Below are positions 21,134-32,588 of a stretch of 64,000 nucleotides of DNA, in pieces. Within the stretch, counting starts at the first letter, position 1, and the number at the start of each line of letters is the position of its first letter. The stretch lies in contig NC_133534.1 in assembly GCF_048544455.1 (NCBI RefSeq), positions 90,735,637 through 90,799,636 on the forward strand. The letters are read 5' to 3'. The notes beneath the pieces are model-generated. The model was given only the letters and a program-made list of their open reading frames with translations. It was not told where the DNA came from and made no database searches. The stretch is from Silene latifolia (lineage: Eukaryota > Streptophyta > Magnoliopsida > Caryophyllales > Caryophyllaceae). Made by a program: the position numbers and the translations under genes.

Positions 21134-22420
21134 TATAATACCCGTCCTTTTACGGACCCGTTGACTGACGTTGACCGACCTTAATGACATGTCGTGGTCC
21201 TAGGGAAACCATACGAGAGATATCTTGTGTCATGGTAAGCTTTGGGTGTGTGGTACTCGATCTAGTCGAGGTCACTCGATCGAGTAGCTTGGAGGCTCGA
21301 TCGAGTAGGGGCCACTCGATCGAGTAAGTTAGTTACTCGATCGAGTAACGTCTTTACAGCGAGGATTTATAAATCATGTTTTGAGAAACCGCAAATCATT
21401 TCCGCCTCATCCTTAAACCTAGATGTCGTCTCTCCTTCTTCCCTTCACCATAGCCTCTTCCATGGGAGCCTTTAACGATGCTTGTGCCGTAGGATGGGTT
21501 TCGAGTCGGGTAGCGGTCTTGATGCCGGAATGATATGCGTAGGTATGTCATCATCATCATCATTATTATTGTTGGTTTGAGTTAGGGTTGTAGTGTTGCG
21601 TGGTTGTTTGACATCTTGTGACCGAGAGTGGAATCACAGTGGTGCGCTAAAGGTAGGTTCGCATACTCAGTACTGTTGATTGTCTAGTGAGTCTTTTGTT
21701 GTAGGTTGATTGTTGTTGTGTTTATATGGTTGGTTGGTTGTTGTAATTAGTTGGATTGTGTAGTGCTGATTATCGTTGTTGTGATACAGCTGTCTGTGGT
21801 TGTTGTCTCTGGTTCTCGAGGTGCGTCCTCGGCTGAGTGGAGTCACTTGCGGGAGTGGCTTAATGCCCTAGTTTCGCCCTCTATGGAACCCACCACGGGA
21901 GGGGATGTGCACATTAATGGGACAGGGTTATCGCTCGGTATGATGAGCGGGGCTTAGGTGGGAACGACTGCGGTCCCCCACTGGGAGGGCTGGTCTAATG
22001 GACAGTCGGTGACGATGATTGATTGATGGAGATGTGGCTGGTGTATGTGCTGTTGTTTCTGCATTATTATATCAGTTGTTGGTGTGTCTCTTCAGTTATT
22101 GACCTTGTGTCGTTTTGCCTTTTTGTTTGTTTCTGTTGTGTCTGCCGTGATCCCTTATGGTGAGCAGTCAGTCTTAGTAGGTAATGTCTTGGTTGATAGC
22201 TGGATACTTGACGGGATGAGTCCTTCATGAGTCGTGACAGAAGTGTAGATCATCTAGTTGATCGTAGTCTGAGTAGTATCTTTGTTATCTTAGTTTAATA
22301 AACTTTAATTGTTCTTTTCTCGACATTTGATTATTACTGTCCTCGGGCAACCGAGATAGTGATGCCTTTATATGCTAGGGAAGGTCTTGTTAAGGTTCCT
22401 TGGTATATGGGGGTGTCACA
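21134..22420 (+). mobile_element. 3' LTR of chromovirus-like Ty3/gypsy element H
   Basis: Length 1287. It begins TATAATACCCGTCC, where TGTAATACCC is expected, so the terminal TG is mutated to TA, and ends GGGTGTCACA. Internal landmarks of this LTR type are present: GTGCGTCCTCGGCTGAGTGG near 21820 and CCTCGGGCAACCGAGAT near 22341. Four CTCGATCGAG palindromes plus one decayed copy (21256-21345) lie just upstream of a TATA-like TTTATAAAT (21366-21374). It is inserted in the ATHILA-type ORF of D. The family name is from memory of similar plant LTRs; no pol is in view. Confidence 0.7.
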
Positions 22421-22995
22421 TGATAACTCTGCCCAAGGATATGAATGGATGATCAAGGATGCCAATTCGATTATCTTGCCCGGGAAAATATGCCGAATTT
22501 CCACTCGGCGAAGCCTCTACCTTATCCCCGTCTCCAATCTTGCCAAGAACATCATCAACCAACAATAAAATCCTATTGAAGAGCCCTCCTCCATTGTTAC
22601 ACCACCTTATCCCTTTGCCTACCAAGAATTCACAACAAATGATCTTAGTGTTGTGGAGGGCAATGATTATATGACGAATTTAATGAAACATATCCATAGA
22701 GAAGCTTACAAGGATTGGGTGAATGCCTATTACCCCCAACATCCACCACTTTATCATCTTGCTAGGCAAGGACTCCTTGATCCAAAGAGTCCTTTGCCGG
22801 ATTGGGCGGATAATAAGGTGTTCTTTCCAAGATTCTCAAGATGAAGAAAGGGGTGTCCGGGGAGCTAGAAGTGAGGAGGATGTTGATGATGAGGATTGGG
22901 ACGGTAGTGAAACAACCCATGATGATAATGAGCAAAGTTCAAGTGAAGAAGAAGAAGATGATGAAGCCTTCGGGTCCATGGAGGAAGATTTTTAG
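22421..22995 (+). pseudogene. C-terminal fragment of the ATHILA-type ORF of D
   Basis: Reads as a diverged copy of the last third of the E-family ORF: PGKICRISTRRSLYLIP, then a stop near 22566, then SSIVTPPYPFAYQEF, then HPPLYHLARQGLLDPKSPLP. After a frame change near 22840 it ends in an acidic tail (SSSEEEEDDEAF) with a stop at 22993-22995. Its N-terminal part was separated by the H insertion. Confidence 0.8.
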
Positions 22996-24318
22996 GATGA
23001 TGACATGAGTGAAATTTGATTGTTGACAAAGCATAAAGGAGGACGACACAAATGCGGGGTTGATGGCTTACATTACCATCTCAACCTATACCATTGTGAG
23101 TCTTCAACCCCTCCTTTTGCTTTGTTTTTATCTCATGTTTACATAACTTGCATAACTTGTATAGCTTGTAGTTTAGAGCATTTAGAGAGTCATTTTGGAT
23201 TCTTTGATGGATAAGAGTTTTTTAAGTCCTAGCACCATCAAAGGACTAACACCTCAGCAACATTGAGGTGACTATCTTTTTAGCTCCCACCATAAAGAAT
23301 CCAAAATGACAAAGTGACTTTTCATGCATGACATTGCATGCCTTGTGAATAAACTTCCCTATTTTTTCACTAGAAATAGTGTTTTGTTTGGTTTGGCAAA
23401 GTTCATTCATAGGCAACTCGAGTTAATTTAAATTAGCTCTCCTACCAATCGAAAGCATGCATCATATAGCATAGTTTAGTTTGCATGATATGTAAATACT
23501 CATCATATGTAAATATTTCACATGCAGTATGCATTTAGTGTTAAAATTCATGCATCTCATTTAATATCATGTATTTGCATTTGCATAATTTCCTATCATT
23601 TTGTCCATTCAGGATAATGTCCATACTAGTGCGGGGACCTAACATCTAACGTTCTAACGTCTAACCCTTATTTCAAAAATGATAAAAATTTTAAATATCC
23701 AAAAACATGTTCCTTCCTTTGTAGTGTAGAATTATATATATTGTATATATTTATTTGTTTGCTGCTCTTATAGCATTAGGACGACTACGGCACATTAGAA
23801 GCATGAAGGATATAGAAGACCGCATGGTATGATCTTTCCAAATCTTCTTCCTCCTTCTTATATGTTAATGACATTGTGGCTACATTTTGATAGATTTGAT
23901 ATGAACCTTTGTGTTGTTAAGAGTTTGCATTTAGTTTATATGGCATTTTAGTTGATAGAAGCATATGCATTAGAGTTGTATATATGTTGGTTGTATCATG
24001 GCATGTAGTTTCCATAGTAGAAAATTTTGTGAAAATGCCTATTTGGGAAGGTTGACAAGTGTATATAAGGCCCTTGTAGATAATTTTTCTCCTTGAGACT
24101 TTGTTTGTTAGTATCTTTTATCCCATGGTCTAAGGCCTAGTCAAGGGTTTGCATGTGTACACAATAGTTTATAAGTAAAAGTGAACAAAAAGATAGCATA
24201 GTAATTTTACTTTAACTCGAAATAAAAGATCAAACACCTAACTTGATTAAAGGAAAAACAAAATCTACTGAATTAACTTTGTGATGTCTCTCCGATGAAA
24301 ACTTGACCAAAATATTTT

Positions 24319-24385
<67 letters not shown>

Positions 24386-25232
24386 TTGATGGAGGAGTAC
24401 CACTTCAATGTGCTTTGGGGCGGAATCCATTGAATTGGGCCCCACACGGTTGTGAATTCAGCCGCCCAAAGACAAAGTGACTATCACTCCAAGAGCTATT
24501 GTCTAGAGGTTAACCAGATGCCTAATAAGAGATTGGCGAAAGCAAAGGACACTAGAAAAGACAGACCCCATCTCAAAGTTTTGAAATCTGAAATGCGGAA
24601 GTTGAATTAAGGTAATGTTTTGAATGTTAGTCAAATCCACTATTTTTGTTCTAACTTACTTGAGCAGTTAATTCCCAAAAATCATTTTTGTTATGCCGCC
24701 TTATTGAGCTTGGGACGATCCTTTGCTTTTACAGGTGTAGAGAATCCGAGATTTGCCATGTCATTTGCCACTAACGTCATAAGGATCATCCTTCCACCCC
24801 TATCCGATCTCCCTTGACAAAAGCATTTAGCAACTATGGACGAAAGTAGCCTAGTTTAACATAACTTTGAGCTGACTTGTTTGTATCCTCTTGGACTTAG
24901 TAAGTAGGAGAACTAATATCTATGGTGGAGTGTGTACACTTAAATTACTTTCCTTGTAGATAATTTCCGCCACTTAGATGAGGAAAGTGGCTATTCTTTT
25001 GTAGATGCATCCTTTTACTTTTTTTTTGTGCTTAATGCTAGGATGCATCGCCATTTTGGCAAGCCTCACCTTGCCTTGCAAGAAGGCATCTTACCTCATA
25101 GATGTCTTGTTGTGAGTTGAAGGGGTGGAGTGAGACCTGCTAATTGTCTCACACCGGCTAGGTTATAAATAAAGGTCATAGTTTTAGTCACCTCTTTACT
25201 CGGGACGAGCAAAGGTTCGGTTCGGGGATATT
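22996..25232 (+). other. 3' non-coding region of D, with TA microsatellite
   Basis: No credible ORF. It aligns in blocks with the 3' region of E, for example 24385-24550 with 43990-44165. A (TA)n run of about 59 bases (24324-24382) is absent from the matching place in E. A polypurine-like GGTTCGGGGATATT precedes the LTR at 25233. Confidence 0.75.
24324..24382. repeat. (TA)n microsatellite
   Basis: About 29 uninterrupted TA units. Open frames that run through it are artefacts of the repeat. Confidence 0.97.
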
Positions 25233-26566
25233 TTATGTGACTCGTATTTACACACATTTAGTCCCCTAATTAGCCTTGTTCATATGCTTTCTTGCATGCA
25301 TTAGGGTCGTTTCTTATCTTTAGCTTCCTACTTTGCATATTCTATGAGGTTTTCTGTCCTTGGTTGGAGAGGAATGTTAACCTTGCTTATATGGAGTAAA
25401 ACGGAGCTAAATGGATCGCATCTAATGATCAAGCAACATAGAGGAGAGAAACACTAAAGTCCTAAGTTGATAGAACAAATAAACGGGCAATGATGAAGGA
25501 CCCCTACGGCCCCTTAACTATCCCCACTGTTTATGAGGCATCTAATTGAATACGAAGCCATGCTGACCCTTGAGACGGGCGTCCCAAGCTCGGCCCGAGC
25601 GTGCCGAATAGAAGGATGGGTGTCCCAAGACTCAGCCCAAGCGTCCCGAAGAGAAGGACAGGCTTTTTTCCATACAACATGAGCATCCAACAGGGGTCGG
25701 TCGGGCATCTCCGGCCATGAAGGACTTATAAGGCGTTAATCTTCATTTTAGGGACTTAATCGTCATTTAAGCCCTTAGTTACCCGAATACTTGTACTTAG
25801 TATAAATACTCCATTTTATTAGGGTTTGATTACCAAGATAGATTACCATATTAGTAGGTTATCTTAGATTAATCCAAATTATTAATACAATCCAATTACA
25901 TAATTCAATCTTAATCACATCTTTATCTTTCCTTAATTATTCAAGTGTTCTTAGATTTAGCTGGGTAATTTGAAGACTATTTGGGGTTTATTGGATAATT
26001 GACAACTCTTCATAATTTATCAAGTTTTCTTCTATTATTCTTTGCTTTATATTTGATCATCCTAAGTTGGTACAATTTCTCTACTCTTTACTTAATCCTT
26101 GTGTATTGTTTTACTCTTTTATCATGTTTAGACTTGTTAATATGATTGACACCATTGCTAGCATGTCCACCATGATAATAAGTAAGTAGTTCCTTAACTA
26201 GGATTAATGGGGGATTAGGAGAATTAATCATGGGGTAGATCTTTACTTAATAAGTTCATATGAATGCTTGCCTGTTGTAGTTTCAACTTGTGCACATGTT
26301 ATGCTTGATGAAATGCTTGATTGACAACCTAGCATGAATCTCTTATCCATGCAACAAGACTTGTAAGACATAAACTAGCTCAAGGCATGTTAGACCATGC
26401 ATATAGTTGAATAGGAAGAATTAAGTCGACTTGAAGGTGTTGTAAAGTCTTGAACGACTCGGCTCCGAGACCCAAAACTTCCTAGGAATTGTAAGATATA
26501 AACTAACTTGATTCCACTGCGACAATAAATTGCTTTTATCTATCAAACTTGTTTATGTGATCTCAC
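25233..26566 (+). repeat. 3' LTR of D, interrupted
   Basis: Begins TTATGTGACTCG, where E has TGATGTGACC, so the terminal TG is lost. A TATA box (AGTATAAATACTCC near 25800) matches the E LTR position. Upstream of it (25570-25660) are decayed CpG words such as GAGACGGGCGTCCC and CCGAGCGTGCC. The alignment to E stops where B is inserted at 26567. Confidence 0.75.
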
Positions 26567-27808
26567 TGAAAGATCATAGATCCATATTAGACTCTCTAAT
26601 AAAATTAATTTATCTCATAAATTGTCATTTAGGTGATCTATGTAACCTGCATGCGAATATGAAAGCATAAGAAGAAAGTATAAGGAAAAACAATTTACTT
26701 ACATTTATTTAGTGGTAAAAGGGGCACAAACTAGTTCACCTTACTAGCTTGTTCTTGAGCTAATACCAAATGGAAGATCCTCCTTGCCTTCAAAATGATG
26801 ATCTCCTTATTGTTGCACCCAAGAACTTACCCAAAAATAATAACAAGTATTGATCTAGAACTTGTTAATATTGAACCCTTGATATTATTTATGATATTAC
26901 TAACAAGTCTTAGTAATTATATATTTTTACTAACACGCTTAGTAAAGATGAGTAATATTTTTAGAGAGATGGTGAAGAATTGTTCACATGCAAAGTATTG
27001 AGTGAAGAAGTGAGGTAGTGTAAATAAATGAACAATAGATGGAGTGATAAGGAATGGAAGTGGAGGGTGGAAGTGGAGTGAGGGAGTGGACAAATTTCGT
27101 CTTATGTTTTTCATCTTACATCACATGCAAACTCTTACATAAGATAAATTATGGTAGTATACAAAATAAGGTGAAATGATTATGTGAGTAATCATCCACT
27201 ACTCTTATTTTACACGGTCCACTTGACCAGTTACGGGTCCATGTTGGTTCTTATATTTGTCGCACAAATCCGTGTAATGTTTATTTTAAACATCGTATCA
27301 TGTTTAAATACTTTCATAATTAATTCGTCCAATTCACTCCGTAAATATACGTGTACCACTACAGATATTATTTAAGTACTAATATTAATCATATTAATCA
27401 ATTAGTACAATTTTAGTAAATTAACAGTTAATTAACTAAAACCCGTCTCCCAAAACTTATTATTCAATTATCGCATAATTAAATAATAACTCCCGCTCCT
27501 CGAGTTCGCAACTCGAAATCTCTCTAAAAATAATCGACTAACCATTTAGTCTATAAATCAAGGGACTAAATAAATTGTATCTCATACAATTAATTAGTTA
27601 TCTATTGGGGTTCGTTCCTTTAGGTGTGACCGAAAGGGGTCAGTTGATCACCGCCGTCTCACGACAATAACGTCAAACTCTAGTCAGCCAACCATTATCG
27701 ATTTACGTTAATCAACTGACGAGGATTAAATAATTAAATATCTGATGATATTCCATTAATGAGATTTATTATGTTAACGCACTATTGTGGAGGACACTAA
27801 CTCCAACA
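26567..27808 (-). repeat. 3' LTR of B
   Basis: Minus strand begins TGTTGGAGTTAGTGTCC and ends GATCTTTCA; 1242 bases. It aligns with the partial LTR at 63120-64000. A minus-strand polypurine tract (CAAGTGGGAGAT) sits directly upstream, at plus 27809-27820. The first 200 or so bases resemble the A-family LTR. Confidence 0.88.
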
Positions 27809-28613
27809 ATCTCCCACTTGTCTGACACAAGGTGTGCGCTACCAATTCTCTTGTCCGTTTTAATCTTCCACTCAATTCAAGGTGTCTTTCAGGTCGCACT
27901 TGCACACAAACACATCGCGAGTGGTTTTCTCGATCGAGAGTGTGACTACCTGACCGTAAAAATCTCTCACAGATTACTTCCGAGCGTGGCCACGCATTTG
28001 TAGTCATTAACTCCTCGAGTGGCCTTGAGATATAGTTACCCAACGTGGGTGGACAATTCCTGTATGCCCTATCTATCCTATTGCACAATACAACTCACCA
28101 TGACCTAGTAAATGCCCTTTTGGCCTCCTTTCACGGCACGACCTAGGACAAAAACCAAAGTCACTCGGAAACTGCACTTGCTCATATAATAGTCTCCAGT
28201 CAAAAGAATCTAAGCATTAGAACATCTTAGAGATCCCCGCCACGATCAGGCGTCTATAATTGAACTTAAGGACTCTCTAAATGGTCACTGTCCAGCAAAG
28301 TGTCACACACTCTGCCTATCTAATCGACTAGTCATCACGTATGACCTTATGGTGTTGACCAACCATCAATCGACTTACAATATAGTCACTCCGAGACGTC
28401 ACCTCATTAAGTGACTAGGGACAAAATACAATGTTTATCTTATTCACTTGAATAGTGTTCAACATTATCTCCACAGCTTATTCAGATAAACAAGGTATTA
28501 AAATTTAGCCACACTAAATAAAATCATCATAAAAGAATGAATACGAAAACAATGAATGTGATTATCATATATATAATAAAATATACACTATCCAATTATT
28601 ACATATCCATAAT
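27809..28613 (-). other. 3' non-coding region and polypurine tract of B
   Basis: No ORF. It resembles the last 700 bases before the 3' LTR of A and A', including the GCGTGGCCACGC and GTGACGTCTCGGAGTGAC segments. This links the two families. Confidence 0.75.
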
Positions 28614-30516
28614 CTAAAGAAAATCTGGTACTCGTCTCAATCCCATAGCGACGACATGACCATCATGCTTAGCCTTTGATAAAGGCTTGGTTAAAGGATC
28701 AGCAATATTATCATCTGTCCCAACCTTACAAATGTCAATTTCCTTCCTTTCCACATAATCTCTAATTACATGGTATTTCCTTTCAATGTGTCTAGATTTG
28801 TTACTAGACTTGGGCTCTTTGGCTTGAAAAATAGCTCCACTATTATCGCAAAATAGAGTGATAGGATCTTTGGCGGAATGGACTACTCCTAGCCCCTCCA
28901 AGAATTGCCTAATCCAAACAGCTTCCTTCGCAGCCTCAGACGCTGCAAGGTACTCAGCCTCTGTTGTAGAATCCGCAGTAATGCTTTGGTTGAAGCTCTT
29001 CCAGCAAACAGCTCCTCCATTTAGCATAAACACATAGCCGGATTGGGATTTCATGTCATCCCGATCGGTTTGGAAACTTGCGTCCGTGTAACCTCTTACA
29101 CGCAACTCAGTTTCTCCTCCAAACACTAAGAACAAATCCTTAGTCCTTCTCAAGTACTTAAGGATGTTCTTTACGGCTATTTAGTGACTCTCAACAGGCT
29201 TGGCTTGATAACGACTTGTGGGGCTCAAGGCATACGCAACGTCGGGACGAGTGCAAATCATAGCATGCATGATAGACCTAACAGCAGAAGTATAAGGGAC
29301 GGTCTTCATGTGTTCAATTTCCTTAGGGGTGGAGGGAGACTGTGACATGCTGAAAGTAATCCCTTGGCCTATAGGTATAAATCCTCTCTTGGAGTCTTTC
29401 ATATTGAACCGGTCAAGAACTTTGTCAATATAAGCTTCTTGACTCAATGCTAGTATCCTCTTGGACCTATCCATATAGATCCGGATACCAAAGATTCGTT
29501 GTGCCTCTCCCAAGTCCTTCATTTGGAAGTGTTTCCCTAGCCACTTCTTAACGAAAGTGAGTGATGGAACATCATTCCCAATGAGCAATATGTCATCCAC
29601 ATATAGGACAAGGAATGCAATCTTACTCCCACTAAACTTCATGTATAAACACGGTTCTTCCACACTTCTAGTGAAACCATATTGTTTAATAACATGATCA
29701 AAGCGATGATTCCAACTCCTATATGCTTGCTTAAGACCATAAATGGACTTGTTGAGCTTACACACCTTCTTAGGGTTAGATGTATCCACAAAACCTTCAG
29801 GTTGTATCATGTACACCTCTTCTTCTAGAATCCCATTCAAGAAGGCGGTTTTGACATCCATTTGCCAAATCTCATAATCATGAAATGCGGCAACCACTAA
29901 GATTATCCTAATGGACCTAAGCATAGCGACTGGAGCGAAGGTTTCGTCATAGTGTAAACCATGAACTTGGGTGAAACCTTTTACCACCAATCTAGCTTTG
30001 TAAACATCCACATGTTTATCCACGCCGAGCATAATTTTATATATCCATTTACACTGGAGGGGTTTCACTCCCTCAGGTAAATCCACCAAGTCCCATACTT
30101 GGTTCTCGTACATGGAATCCGTTTCGGATCGCATGGCTTCTTGCCAAAGCGAGGAGTCGGGACTAGACATGGCCGATTTGTAGGTAGTGGGTTCATCACT
30201 TTCAAAAAGTAACAAAACACCTTCTTCTTCGATGTTACCATGGTAGCGATCAGGTGGATTAGAAAACCTACTTGACTTTCTAGGAATAATTACCGTTTCA
30301 GAGGAAGAGGGAATGCTATCCTCCACGTTCTCCTCTACCTCATTCTCGGTTTGTGGCTCTCGAACTTCTTCAAGTTCAAATTTTCTCCCACTCTGTCTCC
30401 TAGAAATAAACTCCAGTTCTAGGAAGACAGCATCACGAGCCACAAACACTTTGTTCTCGTGTTTATTTTAGAAGTAATAGCCACGTGTTTCCCATGGATA
30501 TCCTACAAAAAGACAT
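28614..30516 (-). pseudogene. pol: Copia pol (RT-RNase H) of B, with two stops
   Basis: The reverse transcriptase copies element RNA to DNA and RNase H removes the RNA. Reading from 30516: KCLFVGYPWETRGYYF, an in-frame stop near 30465 where tyrosine is usual, then VFVARDAVFLE. RT motifs follow: DETFAPVAMLRSIR, DVKTAFLNGILEEEVYM, KSIYGLKQAYRSWN and the catalytic YVDD (29592-29603). A second stop near 29178 replaces the tryptophan of SHWIAVK. RNase H follows, with YTDASFQTD, TEAEYLAASEAAKEAVW, FCDNSGAI and RHIERKYHVIRDYV, ending at 28614. The N-terminal half of pol and all of gag are missing. A Ty1/copia assignment is firm. Confidence 0.93.
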
Positions 30517-31740
30517 TTGTCAGACCTGCGTGCAAGCGGAGGCCGAGATCATGAGATTGAGAGAACTTGCTACAGTCAATGGAGTATGGGCCGACGATGA
30601 TGAAGATGAATACCTCACCGAACACTACCTAGTTAAAGTTAGTGAGGAAATAGTCCAAAACAGTGAGGACCAAGATGTAGACCATCTTACTCGTTCAGGG
30701 CGTCCATACCAAAATGTTTCTCAAAATGGTCCCATAGCAAATGGTCCAATCACCAATACCAACGTTGTCACGCCGAGTGATAACGAAGATACCTCTACTG
30801 ACCATTTGCTAAAGCAACTACATAAGAGAAAGGCTGATCTTTCAGTCTGGCAAATAGTTGCAAGCTCGTTCCCATATCACCATGCTTTATTGCAAGCCTT
30901 GGCCAAACTAAATATGGCACATAACTCCACGCCTGATGACGTGGTCAACTTGGTCTTCTAAGAATCACCTAAGCTACGTAACCCTGTTACTTTCTCGGAT
31001 GAAGATTTACAACCTTTTGGCGCTAATCACAACTTGGCTCTTTACATCACTGTCATTTGCTTGAAGAAGAATGTGCCAATGACTTTGGTAGATGATGGCT
31101 CGGCAGTCAACGTCATACCATTAAAAACGGCATACAAATTAGGCATGAAAGAGTCGGATTGGACCCCGACCAACCAAGGTGTTCGCGCATATGATGGTAC
31201 ACGACGAAAAGTGGTAGGACTAGTTAACCTTACCATAGCCACATGGCCGATTGAACAAAGGTTAACTTCCAAATAGTGGACATTGAAGCATCCTTTAATA
31301 TACTTCTGGGAAGACCTTGGATTCACGCTTCCAAACCGGTAACATCCACCCTCCACCATAAAATCAATATCCCACTAGATGGTAAAGTGGTGACGATCAC
31401 TTCGTCACCCATCAAAGCGCTAATAGAAAAGAAGTCAAGTAACCAAGTACTCGTGGATCTAGTGCATGAACTTGGGGGCTTCCATAGCATAAACGTCATA
31501 GAAAGCGAGTTGGCACCCTTGTACTTCAATCCCTACTCCAATTTAGTGGTCAACCACATACTCAAATCTCAGGGATACTTCCCAGGAATGCCTTTGAATC
31601 CTATCCGAAGAAACACCTTTGCACCCTACAAAGAAGGCAACTCACAAAGGATACAACTAGGACTAGGATACAAACCCACCAAGGAGGAAGCCCTAGAAAT
31701 GCTCACTCAATTCCAAAACCGCAAGAATGCGTGAATCCAA
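30517..31740 (+). pseudogene. pro: Gag C-terminal region and aspartic protease of C
   Basis: The frame to 30961 has features of the Tat gag-protease linker: VDHLTRSGRPY, then LLKQLHKRKADLSVWQIVAS. After a stop the protease follows, with active-site segment TLVDDGSAVNVIP (DDGS at 31091-31102), where D-[ST]-G is usual. A frame change near 31270 leads to FNILLGRPWIHASKPVTSTL, the conserved C-terminal protease motif. Further sequence to the stop at 31732-31734 has no named domain. Several stops make this non-functional. Confidence 0.82.
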
Positions 31741-32588
31741 AAGCGGCCCTACCTCCCTACCCAAAACGGATACTTCATTAGAGAAGGGAGTCAAGAACTC
31801 TTCCATGGGTTTCCCGAGCCTTGGCACTACATAGGAAAGCAACTGGTTGGAATCGAGATCTTTCACGATTGCTACTTTATTCCCACAAAAACGGTTCCTA
31901 CCGTAAAAACTCGTCAAGCACCTTGTTTAGGCGAACAAGTTGTTAGCTTACTGTTTAGGGAAGATCAATTTATTAGAGCCACGCAGGATGAGACCATTAC
32001 CATGATACTTCAAGATGATCACTTCAACCCTACCGCATTGATCACAGAAACTAGCTCGAATCAACAGAAAGGATGGAGAAAGTCGATCAAGTGGACAAAC
32101 AACCATAGAAGACTCTTCAAGCTCACCACTAGAGAAGGAGAGATGCTCAAAGGAGAACCAGAAGACGTTGAATTCGAGTTCGAGTCAGAGTCGGAGTCTA
32201 GAGAAGTCCCTAGAGAGTCTCCTCCTGTCATCACTCCCACTCCCCTTGTTTCTCCTAGCTTAGCATCAAATAGTAACAGTAGTTCGGGAAATGTCCCAAC
32301 AACTGTCCCTTTACCGCCAATGACTACCGAATAGATGGCTTCTTTGTTTCAACTTTTCTCAAATTTTAATATAAATAAATTAGGTTCTGCTTACTCTTTG
32401 TGTTATTCTGAATGCAATTCTATTTACGATAATAATGAGGATGACCCAGACCCAGACTCAATCGAAATACCTCCCTACATAGCCAAAGAAATACTACAAG
32501 AGGGGGAAGGGGGACCAGTTATAGAAAACACTGAACCCATCAACGTAGAACTGAACTAGGACCCCAAGAACTTAGAATAGGGACGACC
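31735..32588 (+). pseudogene. Spacer between protease and RT of C
   Basis: Open but repeatedly broken frames that include an acidic/serine segment (EFEFESESESREVPRESP, near 32180), a proline/threonine-rich stretch, and a second acidic block near 32440. No recognised domain. In Tat elements a long protease-RT linker, sometimes with an intron, is usual. Confidence 0.55.

Larger units (their letters stand above)
22421..26566 (+). mobile_element. Element D: Athila-type element related to E, 3' part
   Basis: C-terminal part of an ATHILA-type ORF, 3' non-coding region and most of a 3' LTR, all collinear with 42190-44607 plus 53383-54990 of E but clearly diverged. The left side is cut by H. The LTR is cut by B at 26567, and the remainder is not found because B's right side is lost at the B-C junction. 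Confidence 0.8.
26567..30516 (-). mobile_element. Element B: Ty1/copia retrotransposon, 5' half missing
   Basis: Reading leftward: the C-terminal half of pol (reverse transcriptase, RNase H), a 3' non-coding region, a polypurine tract and a 3' LTR. The left boundary TG at 26567 is preceded by CTCAC as possible target duplication inside D's LTR. The right end is abrupt: the frame breaks off at 30516 in the KCLFVGYP segment of the integrase-RT linker and Tat-type sequence begins. Gag, protease, most of integrase and the 5' LTR are absent. Confidence 0.88.

Noticed and set aside
21751..22230. Small plus-strand ORFs in the H LTR
   Set aside because: They fall inside a recognisable chromovirus-like LTR and show no protein motif.
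24230..24447. Minus-strand ORFs with long tyrosine-isoleucine runs
   Set aside because: They are translations of the (TA)n microsatellite and lie in non-coding sequence of D.
27774..28088. Minus-strand ORF of 104 residues in B's 3' region
   Set aside because: It runs across the LTR/3' region boundary and the polypurine tract, so it cannot be a conserved gene.
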